A DNA stretch of 64,000 nucleotides, from NCBI GenBank assembly GCA_021819085.1, contig JAKASJ010000001.1, positions 124,001 through 188,000 of the forward strand, in the 5' to 3' direction. This document shows positions 47,001-58,419 of this stretch, piece after piece (position 1 is the stretch's first letter; each line of letters starts with the position of its first letter). The notes below the pieces were generated by a model, which had not been told where the DNA came from, made no database searches, and saw nothing but the letters and a program-made list of their open reading frames with translations. This DNA is from Pseudomonadota bacterium (GTDB lineage Bacteria > Pseudomonadota > Gammaproteobacteria > Acidiferrobacterales > UBA6901). The translations under genes and the position numbers were made by a program.

Positions 47001-48395
47001 TCACGGCGCCTCCGCAACCTGCTTCTGACGATGGTATTTGGCCAGATCCGCCTCTCGCACCCGGCCGAGTTCGCCCGGCGGCAGCAACGACAGCAGCTGC
47101 CACGCCAGGGTAAGCGTATCGATGATTGAACGATCTTCGTTCTCGCCCTGCGTCACAAATTGCGTCTCTATGGACCGGGCGAACTCGAGGTATCTCCTGT
47201 CGGTCTCCGAAAGATCCTCCGTGCCGATGATCGAGGCAAGGTTCCGAACCTCGATCGCGCGTGCGTACGACGCGTAGATCTGGTTTGCGACGCGCGGATG
47301 ATCTTCGCGGGTTTCGCCCGCGCCGATGCCGTCCTTCATCACACGCGACAATGACGGAAGAAGATCCACCGGGGGGTAGATGCCCTGATTGTGCAGTTCG
47401 CGCGACAGCACGATCTGTCCTTCCGTTATGTAACCGGTAAGGTCGGGTATGGGGTGGGTGATATCATCGCTCGGCATGCTGAGCACCGGAACCATCGTGA
47501 TGGATCCGCTGCGACTTCGGATGCGGCCGGCACGCTCGAAAATCTCCGCCAGATCGGAGTACAGGTAACCCGGATAACCCTTGCGCGCCGGCACGTCGCC
47601 TCTGGCCATTGCCACCTCGCGCAGCGCTTCAGCGTAATTCGTGATATCCGTGAGAATCACCATCACGTGCATACCCAGATCGTAGGCGAGGTACTCGGCC
47701 GCAGTCAGCGCGGTACGCGGCAGTATCAGCCGTTCTATCGGGGGATCGTCGGCGAGATTGATGTACATGACGACGTTGCCGAGCACGCCGTCGCGCTCGA
47801 AGTCCTCCTGGAAAAAGTGCGCATCGGCGTAGGAGACGCCCATGGCGGCGAATACCACCGCGAAGCGCGCCCGCTCTGCGATGATCCTGGACTGACGCAC
47901 GATCTGCGCCGCGAGACGATTGTGCGGCAAGCCTGGTCCCGAGAAAATCGGCAGCTTCTGGCCGCGCACCAGGGAATACAATCCGTCGATCGTGGAAATT
48001 CCGGTCTGTATGAACTCGCGCGGACGGGTGCGCGCCGCCGGATTCATGGGGCTGCCGTTGACGTTGCGCCTGATGCTCGACACGAGCGGCGGACGGTCAT
48101 CGCGCGGCTGCCCCACGCCATTGAAGATACGCCCCATCAGCTCGTTCGAAAGCGCAATTTCGAACGGCTGCTCCAGGAAGCGCGTCCACGTGCGTTCGAG
48201 ATCCAGTCCGTCCGTGCCTTCCAGGACCTGCACCAGAACCACCTCTTCCGAAGTCCGTATGACCTGGCCGTTGCGCGTGTGCCCGGCATGATCGCGCACC
48301 ACCACCCTGTCTCCCAGCGCCACTCCCGGCACACCGCGCACGAATAGCAGCCCACCGCGCAGCGCCGAACCCAGCCGGTATTCCTTGCCTCTCAT
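47001..48395 (-). CDS. atpB: V/A-type ATP synthase subunit B
   Basis: Non-catalytic nucleotide-binding subunit of the A3B3 head, 464 residues. The P-loop position reads FSGPGLPHN instead of a Walker A, as normal for subunit B. Conserved parts are GISTIDGLYSLVRGQKLPIF, DITNYAEALREVAMARGDVP and GYPGYLYSDLAEIFERAGRI. It overlaps atpA by 4 bases. Confidence 0.97.
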   Translation of the reverse strand: MRGKEYRLGSALRGGLLFVRGVPGVALGDRVVVRDHAGHTRNGQVIRTSEEVVLVQVLEGTDGLDLERTWTRFLEQPFEIALSNELMGRIFNGVGQPRDDRPPLVSSIRRNVNGSPMNPAARTRPREFIQTGISTIDGLYSLVRGQKLPIFSGPGLPHNRLAAQIVRQSRIIAERARFAVVFAAMGVSYADAHFFQEDFERDGVLGNVVMYINLADDPPIERLILPRTALTAAEYLAYDLGMHVMVILTDITNYAEALREVAMARGDVPARKGYPGYLYSDLAEIFERAGRIRSRSGSITMVPVLSMPSDDITHPIPDLTGYITEGQIVLSRELHNQGIYPPVDLLPSLSRVMKDGIGAGETREDHPRVANQIYASYARAIEVRNLASIIGTEDLSETDRRYLEFARSIETQFVTQGENEDRSIIDTLTLAWQLLSLLPPGELGRVREADLAKYHRQKQVAEAP

Positions 48396-50185
48396 GCGCT
48401 ACCTTCCCGTGACCCGGCATATTCGAGAGAAAGCGGCTGGAAAGCGTCGCGCATCTCGGCCGCGAATGCCTTTAATCCGTCCATCTGGCCGTTCGAATAT
48501 GCCGACTTGGCGCGCCGCGCCCGTCCGAGAACCGGGAGCTGCAGCAGCCGCTGCACCGGCACACCCTTGCCCAGCAGATCCCGGCCCTGATGGTAGAGAT
48601 CAAGCAACAGATCGAGCAGCGCGAACTGCCTTTCCGGGGAGCAGAAGCTGTCGACATCATCGAGGGCGCTCTGCTGCAGCAGACCTTCCTTGAGAAGCGC
48701 AGCCGCCTCCAGAACCCATCGCTGGGCTGGAGAAAGCGCCTCGGGGCCGACCAGATTGACGATGCGGGCGAGTTCATCGGACTGCAGCAGCAGCCCCAGG
48801 GCCTCCGTGCGGTGGGCGCTCCAGCGTGGATCGACATTTTTCGCCCACCATACGGCGGCTGCGTCCACGTATCCCGAGTAGCTCTCGGTCCAGTCGATCG
48901 CCGGATAGTGGCGCGCATCGGCCAGCTCCTTCGAAAGCGCCCAGAAGGCCTGAACAATTTCCTTGGTGTGGCTCGTGACGGGCTCCGAGAAGTCTCCTCC
49001 GGGCGGCGACACCGCGCCTATCAGGGAAACAGAACCGTATCCTCCGGCAAGCGTCTGGACACGCCCGGCGCGCTCGTAGAATGCCGACAGGCGCGATGCC
49101 AGATACGCGGGATGGCCCTCCTCCACGGGCATCTGCTCGAGGCGTCCGGCGACCTCGCGCAGCGCCTCGGCCCAGCGGCTTATGGAATCGGCGACCATCA
49201 CCACGTCGTAGCCCTGGTCACGGTAATACTCGGCAAGCGTCACGCCCATGTAAATCGATGCTTCGCGTGCCACCACCGGCATGTTCGACGTATTGGCCAC
49301 GAGCAGCGTGCGTTCCATGAGCAGGCGCCCCGTATACGGATCGGTCAACTGCGGGAATGTCTCCAGTATCTCCACCAGTTCATTGCCGCGTTCCCCGCAG
49401 CCCAGATAGATCATGATCCCGGCATTGGACCAGCGGGCTATCTGCTGCTGCACCATGGTCTTGCCGGCACCGAACGCCCCCGGCACGGCGGCCCGCCCCC
49501 CCTTGAGCAGCGGGAAAAATGTGTCGAGCACGCGCTGTCCGGTAATCAGCGGAACACCCGCCTGGTCGCGGCGTCCGTAGGGACGCGCCTTGCGAACCGG
49601 CCAGCGATGGTAGAGCCTCAGCGGGTGTACCGCTCCATCCCGGCTGCGCACCTGCGCGATCACCTGTTCGACGCTGTAATCGCCCGCCGGCGCGAGATTC
49701 ACCAGTTCGCCATTGACATCGGGTGGCACCAGAATGCGGTGCATGATGGTCTCGGTCTCGGACACCGCACCGATGACCGTTCCCCCGGCTACCGTGCTGC
49801 CGGCGCTGAGGTCGGGAGCGGGCTCAAAGTGCCACAGCCGCTTGCGATCGAGGGATGCAACCGTCAGGCCACGGGCGATTCGGTCACCGCTCTGTTCGCG
49901 AATCTCGGTCAGCGGCCGCTGCAGGCCGTCAAAAATATTGCCGAGCAGTCCGGGTCCGAGCTCGGCAGCCAGCGGGTGGCCGAGCGGCACCGCCGATTGT
50001 CCGGGTGCGAGCGATTCGGTCGACTCGTAAACCTGAACCACGGCGCGCCCGCCGTCGCGCCCGATGACCTCGCCGACCAGCGCCAGTTCGCCGACCCGCA
50101 CCTGCTCCCCGATCGTCACCTGCGGCAGAAATACCGTGACGATCGGGCCATTGACCTCGATGATCCGCCCGAGGGCCGTGCTCAC
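48392..50185 (-). CDS. atpA: V/A-type ATP synthase subunit A (catalytic)
   Basis: Catalytic subunit of 597 residues. Walker A is PGAFGAGKT (235-243), the catalytic glutamate lies in LGCGERGNE (Glu265), and the V/A-specific insertion at about 115-190 is present, so it is not an F-type subunit. The later block SISRWAEALREVAGRLEQMP then VEEGHPAYLASRLSAFYERAG is typical. Coupled by overlap to atpE and atpB. Confidence 0.98.
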   Translation of the reverse strand: MSTALGRIIEVNGPIVTVFLPQVTIGEQVRVGELALVGEVIGRDGGRAVVQVYESTESLAPGQSAVPLGHPLAAELGPGLLGNIFDGLQRPLTEIREQSGDRIARGLTVASLDRKRLWHFEPAPDLSAGSTVAGGTVIGAVSETETIMHRILVPPDVNGELVNLAPAGDYSVEQVIAQVRSRDGAVHPLRLYHRWPVRKARPYGRRDQAGVPLITGQRVLDTFFPLLKGGRAAVPGAFGAGKTMVQQQIARWSNAGIMIYLGCGERGNELVEILETFPQLTDPYTGRLLMERTLLVANTSNMPVVAREASIYMGVTLAEYYRDQGYDVVMVADSISRWAEALREVAGRLEQMPVEEGHPAYLASRLSAFYERAGRVQTLAGGYGSVSLIGAVSPPGGDFSEPVTSHTKEIVQAFWALSKELADARHYPAIDWTESYSGYVDAAAVWWAKNVDPRWSAHRTEALGLLLQSDELARIVNLVGPEALSPAQRWVLEAAALLKEGLLQQSALDDVDSFCSPERQFALLDLLLDLYHQGRDLLGKGVPVQRLLQLPVLGRARRAKSAYSNGQMDGLKAFAAEMRDAFQPLSLEYAGSREGSA

Positions 50186-50829
50186 GGGGCACCTTCCGCA
50201 GAAGATACCGGCGCCGGGAACAGCCGCCCGGTGATCACCTGCTCCAGCACCTCGTGCATGCGCTCAAGCCGCGCCTCGATCGTGAAGTCGACATGCATGG
50301 TGTCGCCGGCGTCACGCACCCGTATCCCGCCCAGGCAATGCAGCGGCTCGGATGCGAGCTGCACCGCCGAGGTCACGCCGGCCGCCTGACAGACCGATTC
50401 CCAGCGCCCGGAGATGCGCGCCCAGTCACGGGCACTGACCTCCGCAACCAGCCCGCCGCTACCGATCGCAGCCGCCGCCCGGGCGAGAAATGCGGCGAGC
50501 ACCGGAAGGTAATCCTCTTCGTTCTCGACGAGGCGCCCGAGGCGGTCGGAAACAGCGGCGATCGCATCCTGCACCAAATGCCAGCGCAGCCACTCCAGTT
50601 CCCGCTGCAGTCTGATTTCGCCCGCCTGGACGCGCTGCCGGTAAGTGCGCTCGGAAAACTCCCTGGCCGAACGGACCTCGCGATCCTCGCGCAGCCGCAG
50701 CCGCTCATTCGCGTCGGCAACGAGTTCATCGTGCCTGCGGCGGGCATCTGCGAGATATTTTTCTGACTGCGCCCTGGCACGTGCGAGCAGCGCCGCCTCA
50801 AGCTCTGCTGTCTGCGAAGGCGAGCTCAT
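50182..50829 (-). CDS. atpE: V/A-type ATP synthase subunit E
   Basis: Peripheral stalk subunit of 215 residues from ATG 50827-50829; the frame is open further but over atpF. The N-terminal half is a long charged coiled coil (ARAQSEKYLADARRRHDELV), followed by a globular C-terminal part that caps the head. It overlaps atpF by 4 bases and atpA by 4 bases. Confidence 0.88.
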   Translation of the reverse strand: MSSPSQTAELEAALLARARAQSEKYLADARRRHDELVADANERLRLREDREVRSAREFSERTYRQRVQAGEIRLQRELEWLRWHLVQDAIAAVSDRLGRLVENEEDYLPVLAAFLARAAAAIGSGGLVAEVSARDWARISGRWESVCQAAGVTSAVQLASEPLHCLGGIRVRDAGDTMHVDFTIEARLERMHEVLEQVITGRLFPAPVSSAEGAP

Positions 50830-51191
50830 GATTGCGGATCCGGCGCCTGCACACTGAACATGCCACGGACCATTTCCTCGACACGCGTGTGGTACTCTTC
50901 CGGCGCATTCAGTGACGGTATCTCCACGACGATGATGCGTCCGCCCTTGGCCCGCACACGCTGCAGCCATGGACCATTGCTTCGCGCGAGATCGCGCTCG
51001 AGGAATATCACCGCATTCTGTTCGTGCTGGCTGAGGCCGGCGAGCAGCGCCTCCAGGGATTGGGGCGTGGCATTGACAACCGTCTCGACACCGATCATGG
51101 AAAATCCGTCCATCAGGGCAGCGCTCCCCAGAGCGATGACCCACGTGCGCAGCGCATTCGCGTCATCCCCGGTCATGACCGTCGCCGCCAC
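50826..51191 (-). CDS. atpF: V/A-type ATP synthase subunit F
   Basis: Small rotor-associated regulatory subunit of 121 residues. The Rossmann-like fold is seen in WVIALGSAALMDGFSMIGVE and KGGRIIVVEIPSL. The start is GTG at 51191, one base after the atpK stop, or the ATG at 51176, which would fit the family length better. Overlaps atpE. Confidence 0.85.
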   Translation of the reverse strand: MAATVMTGDDANALRTWVIALGSAALMDGFSMIGVETVVNATPQSLEALLAGLSQHEQNAVIFLERDLARSNGPWLQRVRAKGGRIIVVEIPSLNAPEEYHTRVEEMVRGMFSVQAPDPQS

Positions 51192-51192
51192 G

Positions 51193-51648
51193 TCACCCGA
51201 GCTTGCCGAGCATCAGGATCGTGACCACCAGTCCGTAGATCGCGATGCCCTCGGCAAGTCCGAGGTAAACGAGGCTGCGGCCGAATGCCTCAGGCTTCTC
51301 GGCGATAACGGCCAGCGCCGCTGCGCCCACCGGCGCGACGGCAATCGCGGCAGCGATCGTCGCCGCTGCAGTCGGCAGGCCGATGCCGATCATCGCCAGA
51401 CCGAAACCGAGCCCGATGGAGGACTGCGCAACCGCCGGCGCAACCGGGGTCGCCGCCAGGGCGTCGTGAATGCTGACCAGCAGCAGCCCGGCTTCCGCCA
51501 GAACGAATATGACGAGATTGGCACCGATCGTTGGCCTCAGCCAGCGTGGCGGGTTTGCGTGCGGCTTGTGAGACCGCATGTCGAGAAACAGTCCAAGAAC
51601 CACGGTACCCGCAAGACTCAACGTGATCAGGCCGACTAGCCAGTACAT
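51193..51648 (-). CDS. atpK: V/A-type ATP synthase subunit K (proteolipid ring)
   Basis: Ring subunit of 151 residues with four hydrophobic helices. The C-terminal hairpin is the normal c-subunit: a glycine/alanine-rich helix (GFGLAMIGIGLPTAAATIAA) then EKPEAFGRSLVYLGLAEGIA with the ion-binding Glu133. The N-terminal hairpin (about 1-23 and 42-60) is not the usual duplicate; it carries Glu52 in FVLAEAGLLLV. No clear sodium-site glutamine is seen beside the key helix, so proton coupling is more likely. Confidence 0.9.
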   Translation of the reverse strand: MYWLVGLITLSLAGTVVLGLFLDMRSHKPHANPPRWLRPTIGANLVIFVLAEAGLLLVSIHDALAATPVAPAVAQSSIGLGFGLAMIGIGLPTAAATIAAAIAVAPVGAAALAVIAEKPEAFGRSLVYLGLAEGIAIYGLVVTILMLGKLG

Positions 51649-51674
51649 GACACGCTCCTTTCATGAACAGGAAT

Positions 51675-53573
51675 TCAAGATTCCATTGCTGCGCCCGGCG
51701 CAAGAGTAAGCGGCCGGAACTCACGGCCACTGCCTCCGAAAAAGTGCGAAAACCCTTCGTAATACTCGAGCCGCAGCGCCTGGATCGCCACGATCGCTCC
51801 CTCAAGTATCACTATGAATAGGTTTCCGAGCACGATCGTTACCCAGTGACCGGTGCCTGCCTGCATCATGGATGCAAGCGCGAAAACCGCTACGGCAAGC
51901 GCCATGTGGTTCAGTCCGAACGCGGCTACCCGCAGGAAGGAAAGCGTGTTGGAAAAGTAGCCGATCGCATCCTCAAGCACCTGGGTAAACGCCACCAGAA
52001 TGCGCTCCCCCATCTGCCCGGCATACCGGTAGCCGTGGTACCCGAACACCACTGCCAGAGCCAGCGCCGCCACGACCCACTGCGTCCGGCCGGAACCGCC
52101 GCTGAAAAACCGGCGATACACGCCGTACAGCACGGCGACATAAAACAACAGCCCGGCCGCCCCCCGGCCGTCCAGCAGGGCGTCCAGATAGCGACGGTCG
52201 ATGATGCGGTTGCATGCAGTCAGCACGCCCACGAGCAGGATGAACCCGATACCGCAGTACAGAGACACGGTCAGCATGCGTACCGGATCGGCAAGCGGAG
52301 ACATCCATAGAGGATGTACCAGCCGCTCGAAACCGAAGACGCTGCCATAAAGCCAGCCGAATCCGACAGACGCCAGGCCGCAAGCGACCACGAAAGGTGC
52401 AAAGCCGCGCAGCCGGCGCGATCCGGATATTCCCGCTGCCGCAATGATGGCTCCGTTGCCGATGTCGCCGAACATCATTCCGAACATCAGAACGAATGTC
52501 GCAGCAAACGGCAGCGTCGGATCGATTTCTCCGTAGCGCGGTACCCCATAGTTGCTCACCAGAAGGGAAAACGGACGCAACAGAGCATGGTGATACAAGA
52601 GCGACGGAACGCGCGCGAACTCATCCGGGCGCGGGTCGCGCGTGCTCAATGCAAACCGCTGCCCAAGCCTGTCCCGGAGTGCGCGCTGCAAGCCTGGCAG
52701 CGCGGAAACCGGCGCCCATCCGTCAATCTGCGTCAACCCGCCGCGGCCTCGCAAGGCCTGCCCAAGCTCGGCGTAGGGCGCCGCGACTGCGAGCGCACGT
52801 GTCGCCTCGACCAGCCTGCCATGGAATTCCCTTTGCATGGCTTCGACTTGCCGGCAGCGGGTGTCGGCCTCGGCGATCATCCGGTCCTGGTGCTTTAGCA
52901 GCTGCCGCCTGGCTTCCTGCGGATCGTCATGCCACTCCGCGGGCATGCGTGCCGCCTGCCAGTCCGCAGACCGCAGCACTGCCCCCACCTCGGACTCCCG
53001 GCCCTTGGGCCCGGCAATAACGACATGCGCCAGCCCCTGCGCGTCCTGCAGTAGCGCCAGCACGTAACCGGCGAGAGCCACCGCCTCGCGCAGCCGGCCG
53101 GCGTTGCCCGACGGCACCATGCCGACCTGCACGTCGAGAAACCGCCGGCTGCGCGCCAGCAGACCGAAATCGATATCGAGCGCCGCGAATCTGTCCAGCA
53201 TCTTCATCAGCTGCGCGACATAGCGCTGCTCCTCCTCGGCACGGCGCAGGCTTTCCTGGCAATTCGAGCACTGCACCCACACGGTACGCAGCCACGCCTC
53301 CACTTTTTCAAGTTCCGTCTCATCGGGAAGAGCCCGCTGCGGCGCCTGTGCATCGGCCGACAACGGACAGTGCACCAGGATCTTGTCGAGATGTCCGCGT
53401 GCCGCCCGGTACAACTCACCGAACCGCTTTCCCGGAAGCTCCGGGAGCAGCTCCGGCGAGCCGCCAGCCTCGGGATTGAAACTGCCGCGCTGCGCCAACA
53501 CGACCGCGGCGGCCGGCGCATCTTCCCGCAGGACCAGCACGGCGATGCGTTGCATGGGCAGGGGCCTGAACAC
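51675..53573 (-). CDS. atpI: V/A-type ATP synthase subunit I (a-subunit)
   Basis: Membrane stator of 632 residues. The first 330 or so are cytoplasmic, with charged coiled-coil parts (SLRRAEEEQRYVAQLMKMLD). The rest has about seven membrane segments with MFGMMFGDIGNGAI, the YISLCRVAA-type YFSNTLSFLRVAAFGLNHMA (essential arginine), and HWVTIVLGNLFIVILEGAIV. The start is GTG at 53573 or ATG at 53555. It forms the ion half-channels with the K ring. Confidence 0.93.
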   Translation of the reverse strand: MFRPLPMQRIAVLVLREDAPAAAVVLAQRGSFNPEAGGSPELLPELPGKRFGELYRAARGHLDKILVHCPLSADAQAPQRALPDETELEKVEAWLRTVWVQCSNCQESLRRAEEEQRYVAQLMKMLDRFAALDIDFGLLARSRRFLDVQVGMVPSGNAGRLREAVALAGYVLALLQDAQGLAHVVIAGPKGRESEVGAVLRSADWQAARMPAEWHDDPQEARRQLLKHQDRMIAEADTRCRQVEAMQREFHGRLVEATRALAVAAPYAELGQALRGRGGLTQIDGWAPVSALPGLQRALRDRLGQRFALSTRDPRPDEFARVPSLLYHHALLRPFSLLVSNYGVPRYGEIDPTLPFAATFVLMFGMMFGDIGNGAIIAAAGISGSRRLRGFAPFVVACGLASVGFGWLYGSVFGFERLVHPLWMSPLADPVRMLTVSLYCGIGFILLVGVLTACNRIIDRRYLDALLDGRGAAGLLFYVAVLYGVYRRFFSGGSGRTQWVVAALALAVVFGYHGYRYAGQMGERILVAFTQVLEDAIGYFSNTLSFLRVAAFGLNHMALAVAVFALASMMQAGTGHWVTIVLGNLFIVILEGAIVAIQALRLEYYEGFSHFFGGSGREFRPLTLAPGAAMES

Positions 53574-53614
53574 AGGTCAGCCGTCCTGGCGCTGGGATCG
53601 GTGAGCGTGGGGCA

Positions 53615-54661
53615 TCAGCCTGGTCCGAATGCGGCAATCAAGCCGGTCGCCCCCCGGATCAGGTCCGGGGCAAGTCCGAGGCGTCGGCCCTTGATGACTG
53701 CACGCAACTGGCGCAGCAGTTTCTCGCGCAGCACGAGATAGGCAAGTACCCGCGCCAGGTTGACGGAACGACTGCGCAGAATCGTCTCGGCCTTGCGCCA
53801 GCCACCACGCTCGAGGATCAGCGTTGCGTCCGCCGCCGTGGTCACCCCGGACAGCGGCCGGGAGAACGGCTGTGGAAGTCCCGCTATGACCTCCTCAATG
53901 GTTTCCAGCCGTGACAGACGCTGCAGCAGCGGCGCTCGCAGCCGGTCGCCTGCAGGTATCAGGAGGTAATAGGTCTGCGCCGGAGGCAGGCCATAGGAAA
54001 ATCGGTAACGCAGCAACCAGAGAAGATTGGTCCGATCGATGATGTCCCCGACGAGCGTATCGAGTTGTCGACGGTCACCGCGCTCCAGCGACTGCAGATG
54101 TTCACTCAGCCCCGCGTAGTAGCGCCGGTCGACGGCGGCATCCATGGCGAACAGCTCGCGCCGCTCCTCGTAGATACGCCGCGCTTCGCGTGCAATGGCC
54201 CCGAATGGCGTATGCTCCAGACGACGAAGCAGTTCGGCCACGTCCTGCGTGCCCAGCAGCTCGTCGACCGGCAACCGCCCATACGGGCCCATGTCGACCA
54301 GCTGCGCCCGGATCTGCGCCGCAGGCTCTCCCGCCATTTTGCCGCGCATTATGGCCTTGAGATTGCTGAGCTCGAAGCGGCATGCCCAGTAGATGAAAAA
54401 CCGGCGCGGCGCGGCGCTCAGGGCGCGCACCAGAATCACGAAATCTGCCAGCAGGCTTGCGATCAGTTGCTGTTCAAGAGAGAGGCCGGTATCGGCCGGA
54501 TGCTCCGGCTCCCCGCCGGCAAGTCCCGCAGCCTGCAGCAGGCCACCGTCCTGCTCATCGGCCTTGTCGATGAGTTCATCGACGCCGCGGTCGGAAAGCA
54601 GTCGCGCCGCCATTCCCGACACTCGGGCGTTCAGGTATGCATACCGCGCGATGGCACGCAT
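53615..54661 (-). CDS. atpC: V/A-type ATP synthase subunit C
   Basis: Central socket subunit of 348 residues that links the D-F shaft to the K ring (V-ATPase d/AC39 family). The start MRAIARYAYLNARVSGMAA matches the family, and FFIYWACRFELSNLKAIMRG and RTNLLWLLRYRFSYGLPPAQ are typical. It lies between atpH and atpI, while in many archaeal operons it is near F. Confidence 0.9.
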   Translation of the reverse strand: MRAIARYAYLNARVSGMAARLLSDRGVDELIDKADEQDGGLLQAAGLAGGEPEHPADTGLSLEQQLIASLLADFVILVRALSAAPRRFFIYWACRFELSNLKAIMRGKMAGEPAAQIRAQLVDMGPYGRLPVDELLGTQDVAELLRRLEHTPFGAIAREARRIYEERRELFAMDAAVDRRYYAGLSEHLQSLERGDRRQLDTLVGDIIDRTNLLWLLRYRFSYGLPPAQTYYLLIPAGDRLRAPLLQRLSRLETIEEVIAGLPQPFSRPLSGVTTAADATLILERGGWRKAETILRSRSVNLARVLAYLVLREKLLRQLRAVIKGRRLGLAPDLIRGATGLIAAFGPG

Positions 54662-54664
54662 GAA

Positions 54665-54985
54665 TCACTCCCAGTCGGGGTCGATGAACAGCGCAAACGC
54701 TGCGCTGACCGCTTCGTCTCCGTGTTTCTGTGCCAGGCTGCGCAGCAGCTCGCCCCGCTGGTGGTAGCGGCGCTCCAGTTCTGCCAGCGCCAAATCAGCA
54801 CGCTCCACCGCCTTGTTGAAAAATGAGCTGCGCAACTCCGGCAAATGCTCTTCAGCGCGCTGCTCAGCCGCGCGCACCTCCGCATGTGCCTGCTCGATCA
54901 GACGATCGCACTCACGCTTGGCCCCGTCGACCAGAGCCTCGGCGCGCGCTTCCGCTTCGAGCAGCCTTCTCAGTTCTTCTGCCAT
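54665..54985 (-). CDS. atpH: V/A-type ATP synthase peripheral stalk subunit G/H
   Basis: Small helical stalk subunit of 106 residues, the partner of E. I start it at ATG 54983-54985 behind GGAGGGG; ten more residues are possible upstream. The protein is almost one coiled coil (RRLLEAEARAEALVDGAKRE then RAAEQRAEEHL). Low-complexity sequences make the family call rest partly on position: it starts the ATPase gene set and is followed by atpC after 3 bases. The 225-base gap to hynL (54986-55210) has no clear promoter. Confidence 0.75.
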   Translation of the reverse strand: MAEELRRLLEAEARAEALVDGAKRECDRLIEQAHAEVRAAEQRAEEHLPELRSSFFNKAVERADLALAELERRYHQRGELLRSLAQKHGDEAVSAAFALFIDPDWE

Positions 54986-55210
54986 CGTCCCCTCCGCAGC
55001 CCTCACGCCCGCCAAAGCGCTGTCGCATCGGGCCCGGCAATCGCACCGCCGGCAAGGTACGGCCCCGGGTCGTCACCCAGACCGGCCGCAGACCGCGGTG
55101 CCGGGTTGTCTGCCAACCCTCCCGCATTCGGTGTGCAGCAGCAGGGTCATGGACGTTGAATACCCCCGGATCCCGCCACCGGCGGTGCCTTGTGTGCGTG
55201 GTCTGGCCGC

Positions 55211-56989
<1,779 letters not shown>

Positions 56990-57063
56990 CTTTCTCCAGA
57001 GGGCGGGGCGGACCGGATGCGGTGCGGGATGCGGGCCGTGGCCCGGACCCTGCGATCCAGCTC

Positions 57064-58419
57064 CTATTGCACGAGATTGTCCGCGACCAGCTCGAGCAGG
57101 CTGTGTGCGGTCTTGTCCCACTTGAAATGCGCCTGACCATCATCGAAAGTCTGGCGGCAGTTCGAACAGCTCATCACCAGCATCTCCGCGCCCGAGTCGT
57201 CCACTTGCTTCATCTTGATCTGAAAGACCTTGTAGCGCAGTTCGTCCGCCCGATGGATAGTCACGACTCCGCCGCCGCCGCCGCAGCACCAGTTGCCGTC
57301 TCCACTCGGGGTCATTTCGTGCAGATCAACGCCCAGTTTCCCGAGCACCTGGCGCGGCGCCTGCGTAGCCCCGCCGCGGCGCGCGATCTGGCAAGGATCG
57401 TGGAATGTCACCGACTTCGGCACATTTTTGACCTTGAGTCTGCCGTTGCCCAGATTTCTGGCAAGAAACTCGGAGATGTGCAGAACCTCGAAGGGCAGCG
57501 GCTTGCCGTAGACATTGGCCCCATCCCAGCGCATGGCGCCGTAGGCGTGGCCGCATTCGGGCAGAATCAGCAGCTTTGCCTTGCACTTGACGGCGGCATC
57601 GATCATTTTCATGCTGAGATCCTTCTGCCACTGGCTGTTGCCCGAGAGCATGCCGAAATTCGTCGCTTCATAGCCGTCCAGGCGAATCGTCCACTTTTCG
57701 CCGAGCGCGTTCAGCACCCTGGCGGTGGCGACGATGGCCTGGGGATATTTCATGATTTCGATCGACGACATGGTCACCAGGATATCCGCGACGTCCCTGT
57801 CCACAGGAATCTCCACGGCGTTCTCGTCGGACAGCCAGTCGATGCGATCCTTAAATACCTTGGGCGTGGCGCCAAGCGGACTGCCCTCGCGCTCGGCACG
57901 CTCGGCAACGGCCCACAGTTCGTGCGGCACAAGCCCTGCCTGGAACATTCCGTGACGCGCCTGTCCCACGAGGCGCGCGATGTCGATGCCCATGGGACAG
58001 ATCAGCGTACAGCGCCCGCACATGGTGCACGAATCGTAAATTAGCTCCTGCCATTTCTGCAGCTCATCCACCGTCACCCGGGGCTTGAGGTTGAACAGCC
58101 GGTAGAAGAATGCGAACGGCCCCGCCTCACGCTTGTATGCCTGCTTGAACGGTTCCAGCTTGCGCACCGGGGTATACCGGGGATCGTTCGTCTGGACGTA
58201 GTAATGGCAGGCTTCCGCGCACATGCCACAGTGTATGCAGGACTCCAGATAGATTGCCGAAGTCGCGCCGAATTCACGCACGAACGTGCGCATGGCGGCT
58301 TCCACGCGCTGGCCATCGGACATGTCACCCTGTCGATCGTAGCGCAGGGCGGGTTTCTTGATGCTCAGGCGCGTCCCTTCGGTATCCAGCGGATGGACCG
58401 TGTTGATGTCAGAGCTCAT
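57064..58419 (-). CDS. isp2: Isp2, heterodisulfide-reductase-like iron-sulfur protein
   Basis: Cytoplasmic-side electron carrier of 451 residues. Two ferredoxin motifs are seen, CIHCGMCAEAC (61-71) and CTMCGRCTLICP (131-142). The C-terminal half has two CCG-type domains, one around FHDPCQIARR and NWCCGGGGG and one around SCSNCRQTF, as in HdrD and in DsrK. It should take electrons from Isp1. It overlaps isp1 by 4 bases. Confidence 0.93.
   Translation of the reverse strand: MSSDINTVHPLDTEGTRLSIKKPALRYDRQGDMSDGQRVEAAMRTFVREFGATSAIYLESCIHCGMCAEACHYYVQTNDPRYTPVRKLEPFKQAYKREAGPFAFFYRLFNLKPRVTVDELQKWQELIYDSCTMCGRCTLICPMGIDIARLVGQARHGMFQAGLVPHELWAVAERAEREGSPLGATPKVFKDRIDWLSDENAVEIPVDRDVADILVTMSSIEIMKYPQAIVATARVLNALGEKWTIRLDGYEATNFGMLSGNSQWQKDLSMKMIDAAVKCKAKLLILPECGHAYGAMRWDGANVYGKPLPFEVLHISEFLARNLGNGRLKVKNVPKSVTFHDPCQIARRGGATQAPRQVLGKLGVDLHEMTPSGDGNWCCGGGGGVVTIHRADELRYKVFQIKMKQVDDSGAEMLVMSCSNCRQTFDDGQAHFKWDKTAHSLLELVADNLVQ

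Noticed and set aside
48590-50389. 599-codon plus-strand frame opposite atpA
   Set aside because: Shadow of the catalytic subunit gene.
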